Under the pieces are notes generated by a model. That model did not search any database. It saw only the letters and a list, made by a program, of their open reading frames with translations, and was not told where the DNA came from. This document shows positions 48,601 through 61,566 of a stretch of DNA of 64,000 nucleotides, piece after piece (the stretch's first letter is position 1; each line of letters opens with the position of its first letter). This stretch comes from Archegozetes longisetosus (lineage: Eukaryota; Arthropoda; Arachnida; Sarcoptiformes; Trhypochthoniidae), in contig JAEMBT020000003.1 of NCBI GenBank assembly GCA_018873245.2, positions 4,483,843-4,547,842 of the forward strand, given 5' to 3'. A program made the translations under genes and the position numbers.

Positions 48601-49782
48601 TCGAAACCTCTTTGGAAAACCAAAGTACAGTTTCTTAGAACAAATCCAACATGCTTTGAAAAGTTTTGCCAAAACTTTGCATTCATTAGAAGTAATTTAA
48701 ATTAAAGTGAAGTACACTTAAGTTTTACTTAATTAAATAAGAAGCATAACAAACTTGCATGCATCAACTTAATCATATTATGTAGCTGTATTACGAGTAC
48801 TTTAGAAGAAGTCTTATAAGAATTTGCTCGACATCATTCTGATAGTTGATTATTAGGCCAATCATTTGCAGATATCTTGACGTTAATCGAATACAGTATA
48901 GCAGCAAAAAAGTTTGGTTACAGTGAGATGCTCTCTGTCTTCAGTTTAGATGTGTAATGGTGTTAACGCTCTGGTGACACGTAACAGATTGACTCATACA
49001 TTAAATGAATTTCGCTTCATTTAACAGCGTTACTTTGACAGCATTTAACAAAATCTCTTCTTCGATAAGATTCTGGCTAAATCAAAGTTTTAAAACTATT
49101 TAGCTTTTATCGAAAACTTTGACCAAATTTTGACAGTAAAACTTTTTTGGGACACGGATTACATGCTTTTAATAATTTTTTTGCATGAATTATAGATATG
49201 TTTATATGCAACTGAAAAGTATGTGTCAAAAGGGAGAAAACAAATGAATAATAGTTGTCACTACAAACTGAAATGAATGAGGTTTTAAAATATTATTATT
49301 AATGTTATAGTAATGAAAATTTGATATCTATCGTATCTCCGCGAGAATACATTTGGAAAAGTTATAACTTTTAACCCAGTATAATTTTAATATCAAATTA
49401 AAATCGATGTCAAATTAACCTCGACTTGGTTGAGATTATGTTAGTTCATAAAAATTAACCTTTTCCATTGCAACATTAATCATATTATCTATATTTCAAT
49501 TACTTATACTTAGTGTCAGTTACTAAAATTTCAATCTTTAATGAATAGCCAATCAGTTTGAACAGTTGAAATTAAATTTTCATTATAAAGTACACGTGTA
49601 TTGCAATGAAGCGTCATTTAAAGTGCTTTTCATAAATTCAATAATTAGAAGTTAAGCCATTCAATTATTTAGGAATTGGTTAGAAATAAAAATGAATAAA
49701 CAGATAAAATTAGATTGAGCAACAATTAAGCAGTAAATAGTGATAATTGATGATTAGGATTGAGTTTGAAAAGAGAGGAATG
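45693..49782. other. region without a gene
   Basis: No supported coding, RNA or repeat feature; a 61-codon frame at 47315-47500 looks like chance. The part nearest 49782 probably includes the 3' UTR of SNX8. Confidence 0.5.
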
Positions 49783-51710
49783 TCAACGTTTGGCGTACTG
49801 GTTGTCTATTGTGGTAAAGAGTTGAGTAAATTTAGTGTGACAATCAATTTTAAGTGTCGCTAAATTTTTAACCACTAGCGCAACAGTAGCCGAGTAGCTC
49901 TTAACCAGTAATGTTTCGCTCAATATACAGTGTAAAGCGAAGTGACTTCTTCTTTCCAATTCTTCGAGGGATTCTTCTGTGGCATTGATTTTTCTCTGTT
50001 TGGAATTGGCTTCTTTTGAGTGCTTACGTAAATCATTTTCATAGCGGTCGCATAAATCCTATGATACCAACCAAATCATTTGGTAAAAAATTCATATTCA
50101 CTGTTTCTAACTTTTATTCTGTCGGGCCTCAAAGGGTCTGAAAAAGGGTCGTATATCTGATCAAAAGCTGATTTATTAAAATTAACAGAAAAATTGTTGA
50201 ACAATTTTTACGGTCTGATCCTTTAAAATAGAATTTTTCTATCAATTATACTCATGGGAATCAGTGTAAATATTGTCTATCAAAAGGAGTAAGCTCAGAT
50301 ACGTTAGAGCGACTCAGATTTGAATTTAGTCATATATTATAGTCCGTTTTGATTCTCTTTTAGCTCAACAAAAACTTTAAATTCATGTTTGGAAATGAAG
50401 TCGATCAGAAGAAAGGTTAGAAACAGCTCAAGTTTAAGGCAATCGTTGTTGCAGTGAATATTCATTGAATACAGTAAGCCGTCGAAAAATAACAAAGAAA
50501 AATAGATTTCAAACCAGAGATAAGATCGGATTGAACCACAAAACAACATCGCAATGAGAGCAACGCGTAATATTAAATAGAATAATAATAAAAGTATTTA
50601 CCTTATAAGCAGCCAGTAAATCCAAATAAGCATTAATTGGTTCCACTACTTTTCTTTCTTGCAACACAACATCACTATTTATCTGTTCCGATATCGAAAT
50701 AAATTTCGAGAATATGCTTTGCGCGTCCAATTCTCTCTTAAAGCATTTTGATAGCAAATTCTCCTCTTGTGATAGCAAAGCATTGATCTCTTTGCCAAAA
50801 TCAAGTGTCTCAATAACACTACTTTGATTTAATTCCATTGTCTTTGTCGCTGATTTGCTTAATCGCATCAAAGATTGCTGGAGAGATTTGAGCTGCTCCT
50901 TCACAAGTGGGTACTTACCCATATCCATCTCAATTAAGTCATTGCCTTGGTTAGCTTCTGTCATATGTTCTTCGAGACCATTTCGGAAATGTTCCTTAAT
51001 TTTTATTTGTAACACCTTTAAGATAATGTTGTCAATTCGCTTTTCTTATCATATCAAAGCATTTAAATCATAATTCAATTAACAAACTCAAAGTCTTACA
51101 TCATTTTTGGCTGTGAGGAAAGCGTATATCAATGAATCTTCACTTATGACTGGATGTCGAGCCACTAAATTCAAAAATCTCTCCAATGCTTTACGCCGTT
51201 CTTCGACGAAATGAATGTCTCCTTCAAGTTTGTCAAGTGATAAATTACTCTCATTAACTATTATTTATTATTCATATCTTGAAACAGTTTGATGCTTACC
51301 GTTTCCAACAAATTTTTTAGAAGGAAGTGGAGGAATGAGACGGAATGGAAATCTAATAATCAAAAGGTCGTATAGGGCAACAAATTCTTTGAAGCGTCGC
51401 TGCACAAAAGATTGATAGCGCTAACGAAAAAGTTGTAATGAAAAAAGTTAGAATCACTCAATTTTTAAACATTAAATTTTATGTTGAAGGTCAGAGTCAT
51501 AAACCACTAACAGCTATAACAGCAATCAATTAGATTAATAGCATTATAATATTTGTCTGATTTGAAACTTACTTCACTTCTGATTTCATACTCAACATGT
51601 TTCAAAATTAGGCCTTTCTTCTCAGGCGCTACTTTAATACTGATCTTATCTAACTTTAAAATGTCTTCAAAATCTATTTCTCTTAACTCACTTTTATTTA
51701 ACGAATTCAT
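49783..51710 (-). CDS. SNX8: sorting nexin-8 (PX-BAR endosomal protein)
   Basis: SNX8 binds PI3P through a PX domain and endosomal membranes through a BAR domain, acting in endosome-to-Golgi sorting. Five exons join in frame: 51710-51573, 51420-51300, 51221-51100, 51015-50602 and 50058-49783, giving 356 residues. The PX domain (about residues 20-135) shows APEKKGLILKHVEYEI, the phosphoinositide-site region YQSFVQRRFKEFVALYDLL, FRLIPPLPSKKF, and EERRKALERFLNLVARHP. The BAR region is helical, with LDFGKEINALLS and VVEPINAYLDLLAAYKDLC, ending TTIDNQYAKR. Human SNX8 is about 465 residues, so the N-terminus is shorter here. The ATG at 51710 is preceded by an open stretch back to a possible acceptor, so an upstream exon is possible. 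At the second splice, two acceptors three bases apart (51221 or 51218) differ by one residue. Identity is firm. Confidence 0.92.
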
Positions 51711-53079
51711 GTCAGTTATAGTTCTGATTGCCTATATTTATGAACTCAGTTATCAAACATAAAGTCAGCCTCGATTTCATTAAAACAATGATTAGCATTG
51801 AAAACAAAGTAGATTTATAGATAAAATTGATAATAAAATATTGTAGTGATAAGCTGATTTTTCCTAAAAGATTCGCAGTTTTATTTTATTTAATAATAAT
51901 TTGCGAAACTTTGCTAATTGATTGACGATCAACACTCACCAAAAAGAATAGATCATCAATTGTGTAAACGGGAAAGTTCTAGTGCATAAAGTTTAAATTT
52001 TAGAGTATTTCGTATAAATTCAAAACATAGAAATCACCTTAAGTTATAATAGATTCTAATGCTGTAAACTTAAAAGATTTGCAGAAAACTAACATGATTT
52101 GAGAGGACAATTCTTATGTTTAGAAGTTTAAATTTGATTTTGAGCATTTAAAGCTATTCTGCTATTCTATACAATTAAATGTTGAATTCGAACCAAATGC
52201 ATTATTGAAATTATGCAATCGTAACAAAAATTTCTAAGATTAAATTTCTATACTCAGCTCCTGGACTAAATTATTCGAAACAATGTTATCTTAAATTTAG
52301 AATAAGCTAGCAATGTCTAGTTTACACCCAATAGTCATTTTTGTAATTGATAACCAATATATTTACAAACGATAGCAGTTATCTTGATCATAATTATCTC
52401 TATTTTTTGGCTCAACCTTTCAGTAATATATAATTTTTCTATTAATTCGTAGTTTATTGTAACGTCGCAAGGTTGTTTTCCATGGGCATATTCTTCCATT
52501 GGCATTCAATTGGATCCCAAATATCTACGAGATTTTCTTTTGAATGTTCAAAGCTTAGAGATTATCCTTAAATTGAATCTGATGACAGGTGAATGAAAGC
52601 TTAAATATGATAAGAAGCAAAGTCGTAATAACTTTCGTATAGCTCTAAGTAAGTTGTATTGCATCAAAAGAGGGCATTTGAATGAAAAGCAGAAAAGTAC
52701 AATATTATCTAATCGTTAATTATCTTAATCAAAAATATTAAGCTCAGATTCAGGCATATCTTCAAAATTGATTAACTCGACAGCTGTCAGCATCTGTTGC
52801 CACAGATTGCAGTCTCGATTTCTTTGTAATCTTTTCTATATTTTAATACTTATTTCATCAAATCTGAGTCGTTAGTAGAAAAACATTCAAATATGCTTAA
52901 CTAAAAAGTGATGATTATATCTTTGATTTCTATACAAAATGAGTTTTGTCCCCTTATAGTAATCTCATGAAAGTGAAGTTTAGGACAGAAAAGTATTAAC
53001 ATTAAAGCATAAGTAGGTATATAAAATTCGAGACTGACTTTTGTTCTTCCCTAAACTTTATGTATTGATTTGGAAAATA
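51711..53079. other. upstream region of SNX8
   Basis: No supported gene. A 35-codon minus frame at about 52455-52560 (ENLVDIWDPIECQWKNMP) has coding-like composition and could be a 5' exon of SNX8, but no fitting donor was found. Confidence 0.4.
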
Positions 53080-53934
53080 TTAGGTTGTTCGGAAAGTCTT
53101 TGCTTAAATTTTAATAAGTTTTAAAGCATATAAGATGAAACGATTCTGTAAAGAGCTTAATAATTAATAATTTGCGCCCTCACTGGTGACCTGTTACCAG
53201 GTCTCTGGGAGCTTGCTAATGCCATTAAAAGTATCCCTTTGATTTAACTGTTTTGATTGTTAATGGTAGCATTCAATTGATCGAAGTCCTCATATCGATA
53301 GCCCCTAGGACGCTCTTAATCGTAGTATGTCTTTGCTTCCAAAACATTCACTTCCAACGTCTTTACTTCCAATACCTCTACGTCCAACGACTTTAAATAT
53401 AGTTAGTTTCAAAATATTCAATAAAAACTTTAAAATAAATTCAAACTGAAATCAACAGAATGGAACAGGTTTAATGTGAAAATAACTGTATTATTGAATT
53501 CTACTTGATTGAGATGGACTCTAATGAATAACATTGAGTCCTTACGAGATGTGTAATTCATTAAATTGCACTAAGTCGTACTAAATCTTATTAAATTGAA
53601 ATGATTTATAGTGTACTCTATTAAACTCTGTCCGGTTTGCACATAATGCAGAATATCTCATTAAAGTTTTCGTTGAGTATTTTGGAACTAACTGTATTTA
53701 AAGTCGTTGGACGTAGAGGTATTGGAAGTAATGTGCTGAAAATAAAGACGTTGGAAGTGAATGTTTTGGAAGCAATGATGTGGAACCGCTCTTAATATAA
53801 CAATTAGCCAACACCTTGCAAAACGTTGTTCCTAATGTTATAATTTATTACATTGAAAACTGCATCAAATTACAGTGACTCATTAAAAGGTTATTGTAGT
53901 TTAAAGCACGGTAAACTCTTTCCGAATAACCTAA
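53080..53934 (-). mobile_element. mariner relic, interrupted by a younger MITE
   Basis: The left end TTAGGTTGTTCGGAAAGTC is a classical mariner terminal repeat. The right end, complemented, reads TTAGGTTATTCGGAAAGAG. Between them the minus strand retains the transposase C-terminus: GYRYEDFDQLNATI, and at about 53170-53230 GISKLPETW, a stop, then QVTSEGANY and the normal stop, matching the mariner end GIxKLPERWQxVxxxxGxY. Most of the transposase is lost. The segment 53321-53786 is a later insertion. Confidence 0.8.
53321..53786. mobile_element. Mutator-like MITE with 10-bp target duplication
   Basis: CGCTCTTAAT occurs immediately on both sides (53311-53320 and 53787-53796), a perfect direct duplication. 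The element has inverted ends of roughly 110 bases that share TTGCTTCCAAAACATTCACT, TTCCAATACCTCTACGTCCA and ACGACTTTAAATA. Long inverted ends with a 9-11-bp duplication are characteristic of Mutator-like elements. It has no coding capacity. It interrupts the mariner relic and is therefore younger. Confidence 0.8.
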
Positions 53935-54090
53935 CATTTAGAATCTTCACTTAAAATGCTCATAAAGTTGCCTTATTATTTAATTTCTGCTTTATTATTC
54001 TAACTTGCATTGTGATACGATCTTATAATGGCTATAGTTCTGTTTATTATCCATGTAAGGTTTTAGTATAAGAGAGTGATGTGATCATCG

Positions 54091-54222
54091 GAACATTGTT
54101 CTCCCATACTTAACATTTGTCTTATCTAACCTAACCTAACCAAACTTAATTTGGTCCAGATTAGCTGTATTGGTGGTGTATTTAGCTAGGTTAGGTAAGG
54201 AGAATGATACTCCTAGCACACT
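54091..54222 (-). repeat. copy 2 of a short dispersed repeat
   Basis: It is the reverse-orientation relative of 13841-13965. Complemented, it begins GTGTGCTAGGAGT, then CATTCTCCTTACC, and ends GGGAGAACAATGTTC. It contains the second TAACCTAACC run. Confidence 0.45.
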
Positions 54223-57200
54223 ATGCATGGAAGAACACCGTTTTAGTAACCACATCATTCCATTATACCCAAACCATGCATGAACCTTAAACCGAACTTT
54301 AGCTTTTATGGTAATTTATCCTGACTCGTCATTTAGACTATAAATTAAGTGGACTGCAGTCGAAACTTGACTAAGAAATAAAGTCATAATTAAAGTTTTT
54401 TAATCAGCACGACTCGTTGATAAAGCATAAAAAGGGATTATTGTTTATTACTATAAAAAAAATAAATGCTTAGTATTTTGCACATTATAATAATTTACTT
54501 TTTACAGTAATTTACAACAGTTCCCATTTTTACGTCATATTAAAAACTTGCGCCATTGAACAAACTTTAAACATGACTTCATTTATAAGTCAAGTTTTAA
54601 CTGCAGTTCACTCATTTACTTTTAGCAACCAAATCAACCAAACTAGAGCCTAAAATTATCAAGACTCTTATACCCACACCCGCAAATATGCTCATCATAC
54701 TTCAGATTGAGGTTACAGTTTTGTACGTTGAATCTATAGCTATTTTGAGCTTTTTTTAAATAAGTTACTTTAAAAGGCCACATTTTGCAACAACAAGAAT
54801 TAAAATAGTGCTTTTCTCTTTATATTTAAGCTTTGAGCATTCAAAATGGGTCCAAGCTCTACATCAAATTTTTATTCAGGCGTTTTTCTAGGAAAACCCA
54901 TGTCCTCCAGATTCTGCACTCTAAACTAATTCACGTTCGCCGAATCATGTGGATACCCGATTAGACCTACGAGTGCGGGTATGACATATGCGGGTTTAAG
55001 CTGTTAGAATTTAATAATTCTCATAGTTAGCGCGCAGTTATGGCCATCTGTTAAACAAATTGCATAATAAACTATCCTTAATATTCTGAAAACTTCAGAT
55101 TAGTCTCATTATTAGCCTAAATTTAATATAATTTTATTATTTTTAGTTAAAAGGAATATCAATAGAATTGGAAGCAAAAAGGTAGTTTATCTTTCATGTT
55201 CGTTTATTGTTGATCTGAATATTTTTATCTTTTAAATTTGTTAGATTCAGTCGAGTCACAACTCACTACCAAATAACTTTTCACAATCACAAGTATCTTT
55301 GAAAGCATTTATTAAAACTGTAATTGTTTGTTGAAAAAGTAATAAAGAACAAAGTTGCTAGGTGTACAGTTTTAGTCTGTATAGCACCGAGGTTTCGAGT
55401 GCTTTTTATAGACAAAAAAGTTATAATTTCGTCAGTAAACTCTAAATCCAAAAAATTATGCACTCGATGAAACAACGAGCCTAATAGAGCCACTGACTAT
55501 GAGAAATCAAAAGTTATTAACTTATAAGTTTTGATAGGAAGTGACGCTATTAGACTCATTTTTTTGTCGGGTTTTTAATTATTTGGGTTTATAGTTTAAT
55601 AAATAGATTAATTCTTACTTAAATCACAAGGACTGTCATTTCTTCATTAAGAAAGAAGAATTATAAGCAGAGGATGGTATTGGATCTCGAGACTCGTCTG
55701 AGTCTCGAATAATATTCTTATTAATTAAGTTCCTATAACTAACTTTTAATCTTAAAAAAATTTGGGTTTTTAATGTTCGCTAACAAAAAAGATTAAATAA
55801 CTCTGTTAAGAAATTAATATTTGAAGAATGATCCAAGATATATAGATTCATAAATTCATAGAAATGTGTTTCATCGAAAATTGATTCATGAAGTGTTAAT
55901 TTTTACTCAAAATAGATTCGAGATTAAGTCATTGTTTATACAACGAATATATCTATGTTTAATATGTTTTATTGGATTTAAGTGTAAGATATAGGTGAAT
56001 CTAATCTTTTCCCTTTGCGCTATTTGGAATCGAGATTTGTGGAGTCTTGAGCTCAAAATGTCTTCGAAGTTCAAGTAGTTTAATTCTCGAAAACATCATG
56101 CTCTAAATAAGAGCCTCTATAAGATTTCTGATTTGAGTTCTGATATGAGTTTTAGATTTCTGATATTCTACGTTATAATGTATCCATGGCTTCTATCAGA
56201 TCGAGCCCAATATTCAACTTATTGAGCAATGGTCGGGAGTTGATAATGGATAGTAAACGAAGTCCTAAAATTGGTGTTAGAAACTAGATTTGCTTTTGAC
56301 GAATTTTAACACTCACTGCAAGATTTAAAAATATCATTTTAGTTACTGATGTAGAGTACGTGTAATTTACATCTTAAAGCGTGATAAAACCTTAATTTAT
56401 TGAAATCCCTGAATAGCTTTGTTGCATATCGCCAATAGTATGCATTATTTAGTGATAAATTCTGCTGAATACCTATAAATAAGCAAAATTATATCGCAGA
56501 TCAATTATATAATGCAATGGAGGTTAAACTAAGTACTTTACAAATATGAGCACAAACGAATGAATAGGCAACATTGAAAAATAACTTCAACACGAAAAAA
56601 TTGAATAAATATCAATGAAATTATTTCTCCTAAGTTCTCAAAAGTCTACTATGAAATCTTATAAACTCATAGCTAAATAAAGCTAAAAATAGTTTTCGTC
56701 ACTGAATTAAGCTTTTCTAAGTTTTCGATACTACCGGTTTCATATGAAGCTTGACTTTGAAGACTTAGTAAATGGGACTTACACTAAGAATAAAATAATT
56801 TTTGATCTTATGATTAAAGAACTTTCTTATTCATAGGTGCCTTTTTCATATCAACTTTCAAAGTATGAGATAAAATTAAAAATTTTGTAGAATCACTTAA
56901 ACGTTTTCAGATATTTTGGGGCGATGAAGAAACTCAATGACTATTAGCAATAAATTAAATTTTTTCTCTTATGACTAAAAGGTCTAACGGAATAATTTTT
57001 GCCATCATTCGAATAACACATTCAATCATAAGAAATGTTATGCTAAGTTCGAGGTGAAGATTTTTAAGATCTTCAAAATCTTCAATATAAACAACCGTTG
57101 AGTGAATGTTAGGATTGACCCTCCCGGAAATCTGATTTTTCATCTGCCAGGATCCCAATTTCATGATATTTAATTTAGAAAGCGCTGAAAATTCAGTAAG

Positions 57201-57641
57201 ATAGATCTATACGGTATTGTTGTAAAGAAATTATTATAGAGTACTCTTTTTCAACAATAGAACAATTATTCACATTTATTTAAATTTTTATATTTTAATA
57301 AAATGTTTAAAATTTCATATCTACATCCTTATGTTGACTCAAAAGTTTAATTTTTACAAGAAGGCTATTATTCTTTACCATTTATAATAGCTATTCAATA
57401 ATGTTAATTATTTCAGAAAAATCAAATTTTCTATTACAATTTTTATCCCTGGATACCGGCTTTCTATCAGGTGAATTTTTGATTCTCAGGATCCCGAGTA
57501 TCCTTAGTGTATGTGACATGTGTCGAAATTTTTTAAAAACATGATATGCGTAATTCAGTACTGAGACACATACATGATGGTTTCCTAAAATCTATGAATA
57601 ATAAAAAGTTAGAATATTCGCTCATCAATTGAATATTGAAA
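54223..57641. other. region without a gene
   Basis: A pair of inverted ACCCGCA(A/T)AT motifs at about 54671 and 54990 hints at a small decayed element. Minus frames at 55287-55493 and 56955-57164 are not recognisable. Nothing else is supported. Confidence 0.45.
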
Positions 57642-59060
57642 GGCACTCTAATGAGGTGTGATCTACACTTAAAACTTGTCTCACTGCACTATGCCTGAAA
57701 CAAATGTCTGAAAAAATAGAGAGATATATGATGCGTTGTATGCAGTAACGACTTATAGCCCTATGCACAGAAATGAGAAAATCGCGTTTAAAGTGGCACA
57801 ACTTTCAAATAAATTTAAATCATTTATTTTCAATAATTTAGTGAATTTCTTAATATTTTTCTCATGTTTTTCTGCCATAAGATTGAATGTGATGTACGTT
57901 TCTTTCCATTTTCTTTAGACTTTTGCATCAGTTCATTATTAACCAAGCCTATAGGCGTTTGTCTATTTATAACGCAATAGGTGATATTTTTGAATTTATT
58001 TTTCAATAAATAAACGTATTTTAAGGTTTTAAAAATCAAAACTGATGAATGTAAACAAAAAAATAAAGTTTTGTTTCAAAATTTTGTAAATAATTGACTC
58101 ACATTTAACTTAGTATTGCATGAATACATTATGTAATTGAATGTAATTGAAATATGCAGTTAACACACTTCATATGACGCATAAGTACAAAACTATTCTT
58201 AGTTATAATACTTTTCTATAGGAATTAAAGACAACTTGTTTGCCGATTTCATCATATTTTCTTCATTGGAGCATATCATGAAAATTCGTATGAATGTAAA
58301 GTAAGACCTAAACATTGATTTAGTGCAATAATCTCAAACGTTATATCTCCACACAAGTCGTTACTGAACCCAATGCATCATATACATATGTGTAAAGCAT
58401 TAACGTCAAGTAATCGACTGTACCGTAAAACCTGCATAGTATTGACTCATTCAAAATTATTAAACTTTAACCTTAACTATGAATGACTTGAATCAATAGA
58501 TAAGATTTAATAAGATACAAATTAATAGTTCATTAAGTATACTTTCATACTGTAAATTTTTTTAAACAAACTGATAAGTTAACAAATTTAAACCTATAAG
58601 TAATAATCAAAATATGAATCACTATAACTGAGATAATTTTTAGGGCTGTAGTAAAGTCGGTAGATGCTATCATTAAATGCTATACATGAAAGTATATATT
58701 TTAACTTTTTCAGACATTTGTTTCAGGCATAGTAAGTCATAAGGAAGTTTAACACTTAAAATTTAATATTCAATAAAACCTGTAATTTACACGTTTAGTT
58801 TATTTGTGAATAATTTTGATTTTGAACTATTGTAAGTTTTCCAGAAATATTTAAAGCATTTCTTTGTGGATCCAAATACTAGTACTGATACTCAGACTAT
58901 CGAATGTCTTTGGTCACATCTAAAAATGAAGATTCTCTGAAATTAGTTTTTATATTGTTTTTATTTATGGTTTCTTAAATAAAATCATTTTATGCATAGT
59001 AGTTGTAGATCACACTTCATGGTTATAAGTAGTATGTAGAACACACCTCATCAGAATGCC
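57642..59060 (+). mobile_element. Merlin-type (ISXO2-like) DNA transposon relic
   Basis: Inverted ends of about 28 bases (left GGCACTCTAATGAGGTGTG, right complemented GGCATTCTGATGAGGTGTG) are flanked by TATTGAAA and GATTGAAA, a 7-of-8 target duplication of the size expected for Merlin. Inside, at 58850-58940 on the plus strand, a transposase C-terminal segment survives. A second pair of inverted repeats (57689-57770 and 58640-58737, sharing ATGCCTGAAACAAATGTCTG) suggests that another short element inserted into it. Confidence 0.65.
58850..58940 (+). pseudogene. Merlin/ISXO2 transposase C-terminal fragment
   Basis: The frame reads KHFFVDPNTSTDTQTIECLW followed by SHLK and soon a stop. The family motif is FVDPxTGxHTQxIExxWxxLK, in which the Glu is the last catalytic acid, and it is retained here. 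The rest of the transposase is not recognisable upstream, where a nested inverted repeat lies. Non-functional. Confidence 0.7.
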
Positions 59061-59792
59061 GATTGAAATTTAGTCTTTTAGCCTGAAATTAATAACGTTG
59101 AAACTGACAAAAAGGGAAAAACATTTACCCATTGCTCGAACTTTGCTATGATTGGAAAATCCAAGTATTTTAAGCGATAAATGCTTAATCATCAATTGAT
59201 ATTCATCTTTCGATAAAAAAGTTTAAACTAATAGTTAATCTTTGGCTCTTGTCAACTTTCATATTGATTGAAGGCTGAATGAATGAATTTGAATCAACTG
59301 ATAAGCATGTAAATCTTCTACCCCCTTAGTATTTGAAAATTTTAGGATAGCCTGCTCTTCGACTAACTCTTTCGTATATAGTTTTAAAATGTTTGATTTA
59401 TAGGTACTTTTAAGATCATTTCTTTTTGAGTGATAAAAATTTTAGATCATATGTTATATATTCAAATTAATAGATGCAATCTTAATATAAATAACATAAG
59501 TTCTGATAAAATCGAAAGTGTTGAGCACCTTCCGATTACTTTCCATTTGAAACATGCTTTTAACTAAATTCAGTATCAAGCATAAAACATTGTTAGAGTT
59601 AAACTTAAACCTTGATTGTTATTGGCTTCATTACAATTTAAATTTAACTGGGGATTTCAAATATGATTAATTTTTAATTTTATAAATTGAAATTAGCAAA
59701 ACAGAATGAGTATTCATATATTCTAAGATAAATATAATGCAAACTAGTCTGTCATGTTTGACGCCAACGTGCTCTTTGAAACTATTCAATAG

Positions 59793-59909
59793 TCGCGTTC
59801 ATATAGCGGCTACAGAGTGTTCAGAGATTTTAGCGAGTATTTATTTAGTGCGCGTAGGAATATACATGAACCCTCTAAAAGCCCTACACTCTCTCAAAGC
59901 ATCGCTTAA
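59793..59909 (+). other. candidate terminal coding exon or interrupted small gene
   Basis: The plus strand reads MFDANVLFETIQ from 59757, a TAG at 59790, then SRSYSGYRVFRDFSEYLF and SARRNIHEPSKSPTLSQSIA to TAA at 59909. The stretch is markedly richer in G+C than its surroundings. Either an exon starts after the CAATAG acceptor at 59792, or this is a short gene broken by an amber codon. A different 61-codon frame over the same bases is considered a shadow. No family recognised. Confidence 0.3.
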
Positions 59910-61566
59910 ACTTAACCACTGATTCACAGTATTGCAGCATACATTCAATTATGTTATATTTACACTTACAACGCTCAAATGATTATTCGTATGTTTCATT
60001 AATTTTCGCTTATCTCAAACATTTGTCACTAATATGACACGAAAAGAAATGATCGAATCAGATGATTTGATGTTTTCAGTTAAGTTCTAAATCAAGTTGA
60101 ACGAAAGTGTTAATCAAATAAGAATTACCTGTACGTCTATTGAAGCCAACTTTAGATACAAACTTATATTTAGATTGAGGAAAACATACTTTGAATTTTA
60201 TTTGTCAATAATTTGAACTCAAATTTTACTACTAGTTTCACATCTAATGTCTTCACAGTCTGATACTTTCCAATTTTCTATGCTTGTACTTATTTTACTG
60301 TCACTCATATTCACATTAACTGTTTTGAAGCTATTTCTTACTCAAAATATTGACTCTCTTGTTTCAATTGTTTGTTATTTTGTTGAATTGATGTAAATTC
60401 TGATAATTGACATACTTTGTACAAACTCAAAATCTAAGTTTATTTCTTCCTTTAAATTGATAATCGGACGAAAAAAGCTTAAATAAGAGTAAACTTTAAG
60501 TAATGCAATTACATAAAACTAAAAAAGTGCTTCTTTTTAATGAGTCTTATTTTTCACGAATAGTGTTTAGTCTTTACTGTATTTTATTAACCTTTAGTTG
60601 AGGGAGAGCTTACAAGAAGATCATAACTTTGACATGCATCAAACCTTGGTGCCTAAACTTTACATCACTGAACCTCTAACTTACATCTTTAACGAATCGA
60701 CTGAGAGCCTCGAGTTCAACATCCTATAATATTATCTTCCATACACGAAGAATCTACTTAACACTTTCAGCTGACACTCAAAAGAAAGTAAGGGATAATT
60801 TGATATTCGAAGTCCTGAGAATAGCAAGGCTTTACACTAGGCTGACATCTCTATATGTTCGTGTTATTCCTCATACCTTTCAAAGCTAGCTTAATCCTGA
60901 ATCCTGAAATATTTCGCACACGAAAACTTACTCAACACATCATCTAAGTATACAATGGCGTAAGATTATGCCAGTAAAGATTTGTCAAAACTATCTTCAC
61001 TCTTGCAAAGAATTGACTGACGATCGACTAATTATTATTTAAGTTAGACTTTAAGTGAAAATATGGTAAAATTATGACATATTTGAAGGGTTGGTTTCCA
61101 AAAGGCCTCAATTACAATCAAATCAATTACTGAAAAAAAAACACGAAAACGTTCTATAATTTCAATTGGTTTTATTAATAAACACAATTTTAAAGTTTGA
61201 TCTTCTATAAACTTTATTATTCATATGTAAAGATCTAAATATCATTATTTACAATTTCGTCACTTTAGCTCTTCTGGAAATGAAGGCTTCATTTATAGTT
61301 AGATTTTTCACTTCTATATTTTCAAAGTCTGATTCTTTAATATTTTTATCATTCAATTCGCTTATTTTGATCATTTCTTAACCATACTATGATGGCCTAC
61401 GCCAGATTATTCGTATCTAATCATTTGACTACTTTTGTTTGTAAAAAATCTTATAGGTAATGGATTTTAAATTATTTTATTCAAATTTGCTTTTTAGTTG
61501 CAATACATCAGAAATTGAATTCCTTTTTATATCTTCAAGTTTACGTGAATTACTTGAGTTAATTAA
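59910..61566. other. region without a gene
   Basis: No supported feature seen. Several ACTTAC sequences occur without coding context. Confidence 0.5.
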
